DNA of 64,000 nucleotides from Benincasa hispida (taxonomy: Eukaryota; Streptophyta; Magnoliopsida; Cucurbitales; Cucurbitaceae): positions 22,028,443 through 22,092,442 of the forward strand of contig NC_052352.1 of the NCBI RefSeq assembly GCF_009727055.1, given 5' to 3'. This document shows positions 36,196-46,336 of this stretch, piece by piece. The position numbers and the translations under genes are program-made. The notes under the pieces are model-generated. The model was given only the letters and a program-made list of their open reading frames with translations, did not search any database and was not told the origin of the DNA. How positions within the stretch are numbered: the stretch's first letter is position 1; the number at the start of each line of letters is the position of its first letter.

Positions 36196-38160
36196 TGTTG
36201 GGTTTTATGCCCTAAAACTCATAGATGGTGAATGTATTAAATGACTATCATTAATAACTAGTTATTAATGTTTTGATTAATAAGTATTATTGATGTTTTA
36301 TTTAATTTTGTCTTATTAACCTTGAAATCCAATAAATTAACATCCTAGGCTGTCTTATGAGTTTGAACTGTATGTAGAGATATACAGAGATCAATGTTCA
36401 AGATACAACCTAAAGGGTCTATAGTATAGGGATAAGGTTGGGTACCTTATCCTGATAACATTATAGATACGACCCACTTTGTATTTGATACAAACGTAGT
36501 GATCCAAAGGGTTCGTGTAGGAGACACACGAGTGAAGGTATCCTATGCAATGAGTTTGCACAAGATCGGACCGTGAAATAGTAACCACTAGATGTAACTC
36601 CGTTGACTAGTTAAGTTTTTGTTTCAATAGGATGACCTAAGAAACTTAGTCTTACTTCTAAGTATATTATGAACTTCTGTTCAGGAGGGATTGTCCTTTG
36701 ATTTGTATGGGTGAGAGTGGCCAGTTTGCCGACTCAATATGCTTACCGTTTTGAGAATAAGACCGAGTGGGTAGCTGGGAACATAATTATACAAGGTGGA
36801 TTTCACTCATTCTTGACTTTTGGGTAAGTAGATGGGTGTTCCCTTAAGTGCTGTCCCCAGGACTTGAACAAAGGGCCCTACCCTCTCACTGGCCTAAGAA
36901 GGATTTCTGTTTAATGGTTGGACCATAAACAAGTTGTTCATTAGAGGATCACTGATACTTAAGGATGTAGAGGTAACCTATGGGTAAAATGGTAATTTGA
37001 CCCAACTGGTTTTACAAACACTCGTGAAGGACTAACTTGCTGTTATTGGTCTATATCCGTGGACATAGAAACATATCTGTAGTGAGAAGAGTGCAGCTGT
37101 GGGTCTTTAGTGGATTGTACCCACAGTTAACGAATATTGATTAATTTGATTAATGAGTTTAGCCAATTAATCTCACATTGTTGGAGCTTCTGATCTGCAA
37201 GTCCGTTAGGTTCACTTCCTAGCTTGTAAAGGGTATTGAGGTAATTTGTCATTAAATTGAATTTGAAAAGTTCAAATCCATAATTGGAATTTTTTTAATG
37301 TATGTTGATACATTTTAATATAAAGTTTAATTTTAGACTTTATTATTAATGTTGGATATGATTCAAAATTAATAAATGAGAGAACAATATATTTGAAAGG
37401 AGTTCAAATATTAATTTAATATGAATAAGATTCATATTGAAAACTATAAGTTAACAATAATGTGCATTGGATGTACATTAAAACTATAGGTTAAATGAGA
37501 GAAATGTTTTTTTAATATGATTCAAATGGGAAAATAAATTAAATATATGATATTTAATTGGATGATTATTTGATTATTTAATTATTTAATTTAATTTAAT
37601 TGATCAAATCAAAGCTATAGGTTAAATTTAATGTACATTAGATGCACATTAAAACTATAGGTTATGTGAGAGGACATCATTTAAATATGACTTAAATGAT
37701 TATTTAATTAAATATGATTTAATTAATAAATTTAATTTAATTTAAATTAAACAAATTAACTCCCCATTTTAGAGAAGTTATGAGAAAACATGTGATTAAT
37801 CCCACGTGTTTCTCTCCATCTCTCACCATCCCTCTCTAACAAAAGGTTTTGTTTTGCAGAAGGAGTAAGAGGTTCTCAAACTATCTGTGTGTGTTCTTCT
37901 TCCTAAGAAAAGAAAGAAAAATCATTATGTGATATTCCCAAATCCCAAAAGAGAGAATCCCACAATTCTCCATAATTGTCAAAAGGTTTGCAAGGTAGGG
38001 TTTCTTCCCATGTATAATTAGTCTTTTTGGGAATTGCATGCTTAATCGATATTACCTTTTATTCCAATGCAAATATGTTTTGTTTTTAAATGCCAATTTG
38101 GAAAAACGAAATGGTTATGTATTTTGGCTTTCATCATGCCTTAGGGTTTTCATCCCTTCA
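36196..38160 (+). mobile_element. Solo LTR, TGTTGGGTTTTAT family (1965 bp), in the CACTA element
   Basis: It starts TGTTGGGTTTTATGCCC and ends CATCCCTTCA. Both flanks are CATCT (36191-36195 and 38161-38165), a perfect 5-bp TSD. It shares landmarks with the copies at 3495-5374 and 13819-15697 (for example GATAAGGTTGGGTACCTTAT near 36430) but is more diverged. It splits the Transposase_24-type gene between two exons. Confidence 0.92.
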
Positions 38161-38345
38161 CATCTATTGTTAGGTTGTTGCATTTTCTTCAGAGAGATGC
38201 AATAGTCTTATCTTTCTGAGTTGATGTAGACAACTTCAATCTAGTCACACAAAATCCTAATCCTCGTACATGGCCATGATCGGGACCGAAAACTCTACTA
38301 ATTTCATCATCAATTTGTTCCATACGCTCCTAAGAAAAAAAATGC
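38161..38345 (-). pseudogene. Transposase_24-type gene, exon next to the solo LTR
   Basis: Minus-strand translation gives ERMEQIDDEISRVFGPDHG, then HVRGLGFCVTRLKLST. This is the family's conserved FGPDxxGxVRGxGxGVTxxKL motif. A stop (TGA) soon follows in the same frame at about 38200. It belongs with 35562-36195 downstream and 39590-40957 upstream. Confidence 0.7.
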
Positions 38346-39450
38346 ATGAAATTGTTCAAATGCCAAGAAGCCAATGAGCCATTAGGGGGGTGGCTTATAA
38401 CCAATACAAATTCACAACATTTAGAAACTCCTACTTCAACTAAATTACTACTTAAATGCCGATAAACCAACAAGAGATCACTTAAACAAAACCATCCTAA
38501 TGAAAGTATTGAACATAAAAAAAAAAAAAAAAAACATTTANNNNNNNNNNNNNNNNACCAACACAAATTCACAATATTTAGAAACTCCTACTTGAACTAA
38601 ATCATTACTTAAAATGCCAACAAACCAACAAGAGATCACTTAAACAAAACCAACCTAATGAAGTATTAAACATAAAAAAAAATCATTTAAGAGAGAGAGA
38701 GGGGGAGAGATGCCTTATGACCAACACGAATTCACAATATTTAGAAACTCCTACTTGAACTAAATCACTACTCAAATGGCAACAAGCCAATAAGAGATCA
38801 CTCAAACAAAACCAACTCAATAAAGCATTGAACATTATAAAAAAAAAAAATCATTTAAGAGGAGGGGGGATGCCGATCACTTAAACAAAACCAACCTAAT
38901 GAAGTATTGAACATAAAAAAAAAGATCGTTTAAGAGAGAAAGAGGGGCAATGCCTTATGACCAACACGAACTCATAACATTTAGAAAATCCTACTTGAAC
39001 TAAATCACTACTCAAATGCTAACAAGCCAACAAGAGACCACTCAAACAAAATCAACTCAATAAAGCATTGAACATAAAAAAAAAAATCATTTAAGAGAGA
39101 GAGGGGGGAAGGGGGGTAGAGGGGGAATGTGTTATGACTAACTAGAATTTACAACATTTAGAAACTCCTACTTGAACTAAACCACTACTTAAAATGCCAA
39201 CAAGCCAACAAGAGATTACTTAAACAAAACCAACCTAATGAAGTATTGAATATAAAAAAAGAAAAAGAAAAAAAGATCATTTAAGAGAGAGAGGGGAGGA
39301 TGCCTTATGACCAACATGAATTCACAACATTTAGAAACTCCTACTTGAACTAAATCACTACTCAAAATGCCAACAAACTAACAAGAGACCACTCAAATAA
39401 AACCAACCATAAAGCATTGAACATAAAATGCCAAGACTAAAAAAAAACTA
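38346..39450. repeat. Tandem repeat array, ~160-180-bp units, inside the CACTA element
   Basis: The phrase TTTAGAAACTCCTACTTGAAC recurs (with variants) at about 38421, 38579, 38741, 38977, 39157 and 39331. Each is followed by a CCAACAAGCCAACAAGAGA-like part, a poly-A run and a GAGAGAGGGGG purine run. Spacing is 158-180 bp, except one 237-bp interval holding a partial unit (about 38870-38930). That gives six copies plus a fragment. The array fills an intron of the Transposase_24-type gene and contains the 16-N gap. Confidence 0.85.
38541..38556. other. Assembly gap (16 N) inside the tandem array
   Basis: Sixteen N follow a poly-A run between repeat units. Copy number of the array is therefore uncertain. 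The 80-codon open frame spanning this gap is not a gene. Confidence 0.95.
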
Positions 39451-39589
39451 CACATATAACTCAATTTGTAGCAAATACCAACAAGCCCACAAGAGCGATT
39501 TATATGACTTAAGACCTATAAAAAATTAAGAAAAAATACAAAAAAAAAAAAAAAAAATCTAACCAGAGTTTCGGCCACTTACGAGTTAA

Positions 39590-40957
39590 TGGGTTTTCCA
39601 TCTTTCTTCACATGTGCTTTTGTCCAAATATCTACTCGGGTAATTGCAGTTGAAGAAGAAGAATTTTTCTACATGGAAAAAAAATATTTAGTTATATATT
39701 ATCTCTAGTGCTAATTATAATAATTCTATTAGTATTACGTAAATTTATACCAAATCTTTGGCTAGTCGATCATAGCCTCTACGATTATATGTGTGTGGAA
39801 GTTATTTTTTTTTTTCATCTCCTTAAATTTCTTGCTTTTTGCCTGAAATCATACTCAAACAAAGTATTCAACAAAGGTATAAAGACTAAACCTGTTTTCA
39901 TACCTTGAATCAAATAAATAAATTTACTCAATAATTATATCACATACCTTAAATGTTGCACTTGTTTTATCTTTGATAAAGTCATTCCAATCATGTACTA
40001 AAGAAATGTTATCTAGCTTTAGTTTATTCAGCTCATTGTGATTTGAAGTTTTTCCAATTTTACTTACTAAGAGAGATTTGCTTGCTTTCCACAGCTCACC
40101 CATCTTTTGAAATAAATATTTCTTTTGCCATTCTTCATCAACATTATATTGTGCCTATAGAATAAAAACATTCATGTAGTGATATGTAAGAAAGTTTAAA
40201 TTACATTCATTATATAAATATATAATTATTTATTACAAACTTGGATAGAATGCCATAATACTTCTTTTTTTCTCGTTGAAAGTTTCTTCCAAGTCTCAAC
40301 AGTCACCGGTACCACTCCTCTAACAATTGAACCCAAAAATGAGGACAACCCAAGCGATGTTTGTCAAATAGGTTGTCCATATTCATTGTACCTTACATTT
40401 AATTTCATTTTTGGCTCCACCACTATTGTTTGCATTTTGGTATAACCTTTCGTCTTTTTGGTGCCCGATTCCTTTGTATGAACTTCAACAACATTTTCCT
40501 CCAACCGATTTTAAACCTCTTTAGTAGGTAATTTACGAACGGCTGATCTAGTACGAGCAGTAGAAGAATCTAATCGGTTAATTTGTGGTTTTTTTAGCTG
40601 GGGATGAACAATTTCATTGACATGTGGGGATGAAAGTGGAGTAGTAACAGGTGAAGAATCCCTATTGTTGTGGTAAAATGGGTCAGAAAAAGGAGATGTT
40701 TCCTTAACCTCTCTCTCTATAACAGGCTTGACGACATTATATGTATCATCTATAATCTTTCTTCTTACACTCTTTGTTGAATGAGAATCCTCTTCCTCGG
40801 CCTCGTTACCCGATTGAGTTAAGTTCATACTGAATGACTTTGCAAATCTCCATGATGTTTTCACCAAGGTGCGATCAAATTGTCGTCGTTTTAATGTTTG
40901 TGTTGTAGTACAAGGTCTTCTTGATTTCTTACCAATGGTTGGTCCAATCTTTTGCAT
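39590..40957 (-). pseudogene. Transposase_24-type (TNPA-like) gene of the CACTA element, main exons
   Basis: On the minus strand, 40957-40511 encodes MQKIGPTIGKKSRRP and a basic, serine-rich N-terminal region. The same frame then passes a TAA into TKKTKGYTKMQTIVV. It passes a TGA within YNEYGQPI*QTSLGLSSFLG and continues RGVVPVTVETWKKLSTRK. Exon 40155-39945 gives EEWQKKYLFQKMGELWKASK and VHDWNDFIKDKTSATFK. Exon 39670-39588 gives TRVDIWTKAHVKKDGKPINS. These are the ordered motifs of the Transposase_24 domain. Two in-frame stops and the later LTR insertion make it a pseudogene. The start ATG at 40957 may follow an upstream exon near 41100-41045. Confidence 0.75.
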
Positions 40958-41605
40958 ATCAAAATCCTAAGACATAAGACATTGGGATGATAAAATATAT
41001 ACAATTTCTATCTAAATAAATATTTAAAAACCACTTACTTGCACATTTGACTTCATTGTATTCTAATGTAGCAAGCTCTTAGATCCAAATGGTTCACAGT
41101 GCCCATAACCTGAAAAAAAAAAAAAAAGAACACTAGCTTGCATAGCGATAGTTAGAGTGAGAATAAAAAGAATATTTATATTTATATATTGAATACACAT
41201 GTAAAATATTTGTAGAGCATTATAGATTGAAATGGTTCACAATGAGTATAACTTGGCAATATATTGTGCATATTTACAAAATGACCATCAATCACTATAT
41301 TCACAAAAAGACAAACTAATATTATATTAAGTGTCCTTAGGTATGCACTATAAGTGCAGATTTACAAATGGCCCCTAATTCTATGTTAGTGTCAATTCAC
41401 AAAATGGCCACAAGTCATGTTAGTGTAAATTCACAAAATGATCGTAAGTTCTAAGTTATCATAATAAGATGCCTCAAACTCGGTCAAATGCTATGACGGA
41501 TCCTTCACCCATAAAGTTTGTGTGAACATTCTCATTATATTTGTCTAATTCATGAATCCTCTAGGGGTGCTTTCAATAAAACATACTAAGGAGAATTGTC
41601 ATTTT
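40958..41605. other. CACTA sequence between the Transposase_24-type gene and the LTR fragment
   Basis: An upstream exon of the Transposase_24-type gene is possible at 41100-41045 (minus strand: GYGHCEPFGSKSLL, then a stop). The stretch 41280-41480 repeats TTCACAAAATGGCCATAAGT-like phrases about four times at ~55-60-bp spacing. Nothing else is recognised. Confidence 0.4.
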
Positions 41606-41939
41606 TGAAGGAACTTTTATTCAAGAGTACCTACGAGCGGAAGCGGATCTTTCCAATTCATTGGGACAAAATTACCACATATACATAACATACTTTCATA
41701 ATGCTAAAGAGATCAAAAAATCATACCAGATGAAGCTTTCTTCTTCATAGCAAGTCTGAAGCCCAACCGTCTATCTCAAACAATCACCACTCGGACAGAA
41801 GGAAACAGAGAAGACAACACCATTCAGAGTCCTCAGTATTCTTGGAGTGAGAATCCAATTGTGGGCTTTGTTCGAATTTGGTAGAGGGAAGGAGGAAGAG
41901 AGACTGTACACAACAATCAAGCAAGTGGGAGATGCGGTC

Positions 41940-42215
41940 GTCTATCGCATAGACAAGATGCTTGATCGTTTAGGAAAAGTAAGCGATCGTCTAAACGATC
42001 GTGTAGGAAAAGGGTGAGCAATCATCCAAACGATTGCATAGGAAAAACTAAGCGATCGTCTTTACAATCGTTTGTAAATACCGGGAGCTAAACGATCGCT
42101 TAGGAAAAAGGTAAATGATCGTTTAGATAATAGTGCGTGATGGTGTAATCGGTATGTAATCGTTTAGCAATATTGTATATGTAAGCGATCGTGCAGTCAC
42201 TATCGTATAGGCACT
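41940..42215. repeat. CGATCG-motif cluster in a family-D LTR (copy 1)
   Basis: About ten variants of TAAACGATCGTTTAG/ACGATCGTGTAGG occur at irregular 20-35-bp spacing. Many cores are perfect palindromes. The corresponding clusters lie at 48840-49120, 51130-51350 and 62275-62430. Confidence 0.8.
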
Positions 42216-42433
42216 GATTTTCAAACAATGACACTATTTTTTTCACAATGTTCGCTCACACCGAGATCAACACACCGTCTACTATTTATAATGCACTCAT
42301 CCATTTTTTAGAACGAAGAGGCACCTTCCCATTTCCTTTATAACTGTCCAATGAATGTGATCTTATCATATTAATAACATATAAATTAATATCATATATT
42401 AATTATAATATTTTCCTCTACTAGATATAAATC

Positions 42434-42468
42434 ATATTTATATCCAATTTNATATTTATATCCAATTT
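42434..42468. other. Single-N join flanked by a 17-bp duplication (assembly artefact)
   Basis: ATATTTATATCCAATTT occurs immediately before (42434-42450) and after (42452-42468) a lone N at 42451. This is what unmerged overlapping contig ends look like. Confidence 0.85.
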
Positions 42469-42529
42469 TCTCCAAATTAATGTATCTCATACAATGAGAA
42501 GTTAAGTAAAGAAGTAAAGACCAGGAAAC

Positions 42530-45144
42530 TTAACGAAATGAGAAGTTAAGAAACGAAATATCAAAATTTACCATTACACCAATTGGCAAGATGGTGAACT
42601 TATGCATGCACATGTCAGGTCGGGTATAAAATTTATCTTTCATGAAATAAAATAAAGTATTTATGGTCTGCACGAAAAAATAATATGTCAGTAAAAGTAC
42701 AAGATAGCCAACATGTAAAGACGTAAAGATTAGTACACTTTTGCACTCGACCAACGAATTTGGGGTAATCAATTCCTTAAAGAATTTCTTGTCGAGTGGT
42801 TTGAAGGAGTTCTCTCGAACCTCGTTGTCTGTATTGTCGTCCGAGATCCAGCCCATCATTTTTGTCAGGATATTGTGTGGAACATCATGTGCTATGTTAT
42901 ATGTGACGATCGATCTGGATATTGACATAGCTACACCTGGGAGAGGATGTTTAGCCACACTTTTCTTCTTTACTTGGGCTGGGGGTGTATATTTATCAAC
43001 CGGTTTTCTCTTACGACTAATTCTTCGAGATTCCTACATAAACATATAACAAAACGTTACTCATCAAGAAATATAAAAATATAAACAAAGATTACTAATC
43101 AATAAATTACTCACCAGTGGAACTCTTTCTGTGGTCGTAACAATCCCAGAAGTGTCTGCCTCTGGGATGCCAGACATGTCAGCCTCTGTATGTGGCATGG
43201 TGAGTAAGGCAGACATGTCGGGCTCTGTTTGTGGGATGTCGGCCTGTATAGGTTCGACATCAATCGATGATGTCGTGGTAGTAGTGGTATCGGGCTATAC
43301 AGGGAGGTGAGAGTAGGTGAAGTGGTGGTATCGGGCTGTAGAGGGGGGACGGGGATGGGAGTGTCAGAGACAGTCGTAGTCGTATCGGGATTCGAGATGG
43401 GATGGTTGACCTAGTCGTCTCCTCATTCACCGTGGAACTCTTCAATTAGTAAAGTAAAATGGTGAGTTCACGAACATGTAAAAGCTAAACACATAAAGAC
43501 ATAAAATGATGCAAACCTTACACATAGACTGCAACAATGACAGGATGGCCGATAATTTCCCTTTCATGTCAGTCATGTTTTCCTTTATACTAGAGACACG
43601 ACTATCTAAACCCGATATACGGCCATCCAACCTCGATAGTGAGCTGTCAATGGACCGCAGGTACGAATAAATAGACTCATCTGCATTGGCTCTCTCCCTG
43701 TGGCAGGCAGCATACTTAGGACACTCCTTATCCACAGGTCGCTCTGTACCGAAGTCCACAAGAAAGACATCAACTTGGTTCAACTCGTCCTCCTCGCATA
43801 TGCCCCCCATTATATCATGGAGCATATCATCACTACGTGTGTATGTCCCTCCTTGCACCTTTCCATATTCAGCATCCTCGTGCTCAGAATGCTCGGGTTC
43901 ATCCCTTCCCTTCACCCTGACAACCTCATCACTGTCATCTTTATGATGGTCATCACCGTCACTTTCACTTTCGGGACTACCCCCTCACTCGTCGACCTAT
44001 TGCCACTTTCAGAACTATCATCATCCGCACCTAGCTCATATATAGGTCGTCGTTCCACCGGGGTATCCCTAAACTCCCTTTCAGCATCTGACATCACAGT
44101 GCCCTTTTTAACCTTTATCTGCATTAACAACTTAGTAAATTGGTTAGTGTCAATTTAACAACCAGATAAACATATTATGCATAGAGTAAACGTATATTGT
44201 TAGACTCGAATATCTCTCTCTCGAGTACTTTGAAGGACATTGAGTGGGAGCATGACCATCGTAATATACGGGGCAAAGCCACCTTGCTCCTTCGCTCTGT
44301 AATGTTCCCAGCTATCGATGAAGCTAGAATCCCGTACGTCCATACCTAAATAAAATTTAAAATATATTAAGAACAATAGTATTGTTAGATCAAACAACAC
44401 GATTATTATGTTAATCAAATTTACCTGGAACGCTTGTGGAAATCCACGTAAGGAGTACTTCAAAACGTAGTTTTTATTTGCTTTGACCCTCGTCTTGTAT
44501 TGACTGCTCTTATCATTCAAGGCAGTCTTTAGGGCATCCAATGTCCTCTCCCAAATAATGGTACCCCAATCAAGATTATTGTAGTACTTCAAGTTTTGAA
44601 CGTCCTTGAAACGTTTGAGGTTGACTGCATTTTTCTGTTTGTTTTTCCCTATCATTGCGACCTCAGTATAGTAAACTAGGCTGATCTTCACAGCATCATC
44701 ATCATTTTCAAACTCTAAGTCCTTGTATTTTTCTTCAAGTTCACGGAGGTGTAAAGTGTCCTTCATCACTCGATTACCAAAATACTTGATAACAAGTTCA
44801 TATGAGGACTGCTGGTTTTGATTAACTCGTGATGGGGATTGCCACAAACCAGTCATCACCAAAAAATCATCCTTCGAAAAGGTGACCACTTTCCCACAGA
44901 TAGAGAATGACATTGAGTCTGATTTTGTCCTCTTCACTTCTCTAAGCAACATGTGATGGACAATTAGGCTGTTGAACACCATATCAACATCAACAAATCT
45001 CCCAAAAACTATTCTCTTGAACATGGCCAACCGTGTTGGCGTGAGCTTCTCTTTGACAATCTTGTTTGCATTAGCAATGTGGGCCAAACTGGTTACTTGA
45101 CTGGGAAATCGGTCGGCTTCAACTATTCTGAAACGTGTAGCCAT
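42530..45144 (-). pseudogene. Captured DUF1985/Ulp1-like protease gene of the CACTA element (catalytic part lost)
   Basis: Minus-strand exon 1 (45144 to a GTAAAT donor near 44424) encodes MATRFRIVEADRFPSQVTSL, then LTPTRLAMFKRIVFGRFVDV. It continues DFLVMTGLWQSPS, LRELEEKYKDL and LDWGTIIWERTLDALKTAL, the DUF1985 domain that plants fuse to Ulp1-type SUMO proteases. Exon 2 (44345-44200) has DSWEHYRAKEQGGFAPYI. The middle region (44120-43440) is acidic, then coiled-coil-like, and needs a frameshift near 43915. The final piece (42958-42530) reaches LPIGVMV and stops. No catalytic His, Asp or Cys block is present, because the sequence runs into the family-D LTR. Plant Mutator-like and CACTA elements are known to carry such genes; the benefit to the element is unclear. 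Confidence 0.7.
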
Positions 45145-45906
45145 CTTAAATCACTCCTGCATTTATTAAAAAATTCAACCAGTAAACTCTTTCAGAAAAA
45201 AAAATGTAAAACAACATTCTGTTTAAATCTCGCTTGATTCGCTCTTGTTGGCATCGCTCTCTTCGGTATCGCTCTCTCCGATGTTGCTCTCCCTTATCTC
45301 CCTCACATTCTCTCTTTTTACTCGTCTTCAACCACATAACACATCGAAAATCAGAAAAACAAACAAAAAGCCATAGGTTCACTTATCTCGCTCACATTCG
45401 CTCTCTCCGATGTCGCTCTACCGATTTCACTCTCACTTATCTCGCTCACAAACTCTTTCTACTCGTCTTCAACCACAGAACACATCGAAAACAAAAAAAA
45501 ACCATATTTAAAGATTTACCGATAAGATTCGATTTGTCGGCGACAGTAGAATCGTTTGCAAGCCGGAAGTAGTTTTTTCGTTTATGAGCGATACGAAGCC
45601 ATTAGCCTTGAAAATTTGAATGAAGAATAGTTTAGTTTTGGTGGGTTCTCAGTAAAAAGGTAAGAAGACGAAGTAAGGGCAATTTACGTAATTTGGTATG
45701 GTGATGATGTCAGCAGAGGGTCAATTGACATTATTTTTTAAAAATAGGTCATTTGACATTTTGGGCCAAATTTTTGGGTCATCCGTACAAATTTCCCATT
45801 TCCATTTCAACGTTTTTTTTCCAGTCCAATGGGCCTTTTTCTTTTATAGCATGAATAACTTCAATGTTATAATTAGATGCTATAAAAAGTCATATTTGTT
45901 GTAATG
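45145..45906 (-). mobile_element. 5' region of the CACTA element
   Basis: It presumably holds the promoter of the DUF1985/Ulp1-like gene. From 45230 to 45460 the plus strand shows repeated CGCTCTCTCCGATGT/TCGCTCTC-type words, a CT-rich leader-like repeat. It ends with the short right subterminal region and terminal repeat. Confidence 0.5.
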
Positions 45907-46015
45907 TATTCCTAGTGCATTGACAATTGTCACATCTCATTACATATTCCCTGGTATCTTTGAAAAGTGTTGGCCAATAATACCCACTTCGAAGTACTTT
46001 GACTGTTGTACACTA
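45907..46015 (-). pseudogene. Integrase zinc-binding region of element G
   Basis: This continues, in the same orientation, the integrase cut at 34418. The minus strand carries the zinc-motif area with CNEM and a stop-containing NTFQRYQG, parallel to 23640-23560 of gypsy A. It is bounded by the CACTA element on the left and by the TRIM on the right. Confidence 0.65.
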
Positions 46016-46336
46016 TGTTAGGAACCAAGGTAGTATGAGATGCCTTTATCCCATATTGGTTAGAATGGGATGACAAATGTGGTACTTAAGTGGCTTGGCT
46101 CTCCCGCCTCAATTGCTAGCTTTTGGGGTGTGGTTCTCCAAGGTGCTTCAGTACCTAACAATTGTATCAGAGCTGGTTATCGACGTTCTGGAGTGGAATC
46201 GACGGATGGTTTTAACTGGGTCTGGTCGAGTGAAATACAGTTGGAGTAGCTGTTGGGACGTCGGCTTTTCGGGGTTGGGGTATTGTTAGGAACCAAGATA
46301 GTATGAGATGCCTTTGTCCCATATTAGTTAGAATGA
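46016..46336 (+). mobile_element. TRIM retrotransposon (5'-complete, 3' LTR truncated)
   Basis: The 5' LTR (46016-46160, 145 bp) runs TGTTAGGAACC...GTACCTAACA with a 7-bp terminal inverted repeat. It is followed directly by the primer site TTGTATCAGAGC (46162-46173), complementary to initiator tRNA-Met. The internal region is only ~123 bp and ends in the purine-rich TCGGGGTTGGGGTAT. A second LTR copy starts at 46284 and matches the first for about 50 bp before the gypsy sequence resumes. No coding capacity. The left flank is CACTA; no matching TSD is left at the truncated side. Confidence 0.8.

Larger units (their letters stand above)
41606..42500 (-). mobile_element. Truncated LTR of family D inside the CACTA element
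   Basis: On the minus strand it ends AAAGTTCCTTCA at 41606, like the 5' LTR at 61823. The upstream part is lost beyond about 42500. A TATA box (TATAAATAG, minus, 42282-42290) lies upstream of a CGATCG-rich cluster (about 41940-42200). There is no primer site after it and no TSD is visible. It and an associated deletion remove the catalytic part of the Ulp1-like gene. Confidence 0.75.
34419..45906 (-). mobile_element. CACTA (En/Spm) DNA transposon, 11.5 kb, carrying a captured Ulp1-like gene
   Basis: The left end is CACTACATGAAATATCAC. The right end, read inward, is CATTACAACAAATATGAC, so the terminal repeats match at about 13 of 18 positions. Both flanks carry TAT (34416-34418 and 45907-45909), the 3-bp TSD of CACTA elements. 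The gypsy integrase sequence of G continues seamlessly on both sides, confirming the limits. Contents on the minus strand are a DUF1985/Ulp1-like pseudogene (45144-42530), a Transposase_24-type gene (41100-35562), and subterminal repeats. No TNPD-type (Transposase_21) frame was recognised. Later insertions are a solo LTR (36196-38160) and a family-D LTR fragment (41606-42500). It also has a tandem repeat array and a 16-N gap. It is probably immobile. Confidence 0.85.

Noticed and set aside
35562..40957. Transposase_24-type exons as a functional host gene
   Set aside because: At least three in-frame stops and a solo LTR between exons; the terminal repeats show it belongs to a transposon.
44200..45144. 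DUF1985 frame as a host gene
   Set aside because: It lies inside a CACTA element with defined ends and TSD, downstream parts are frameshifted, and the catalytic region is missing.
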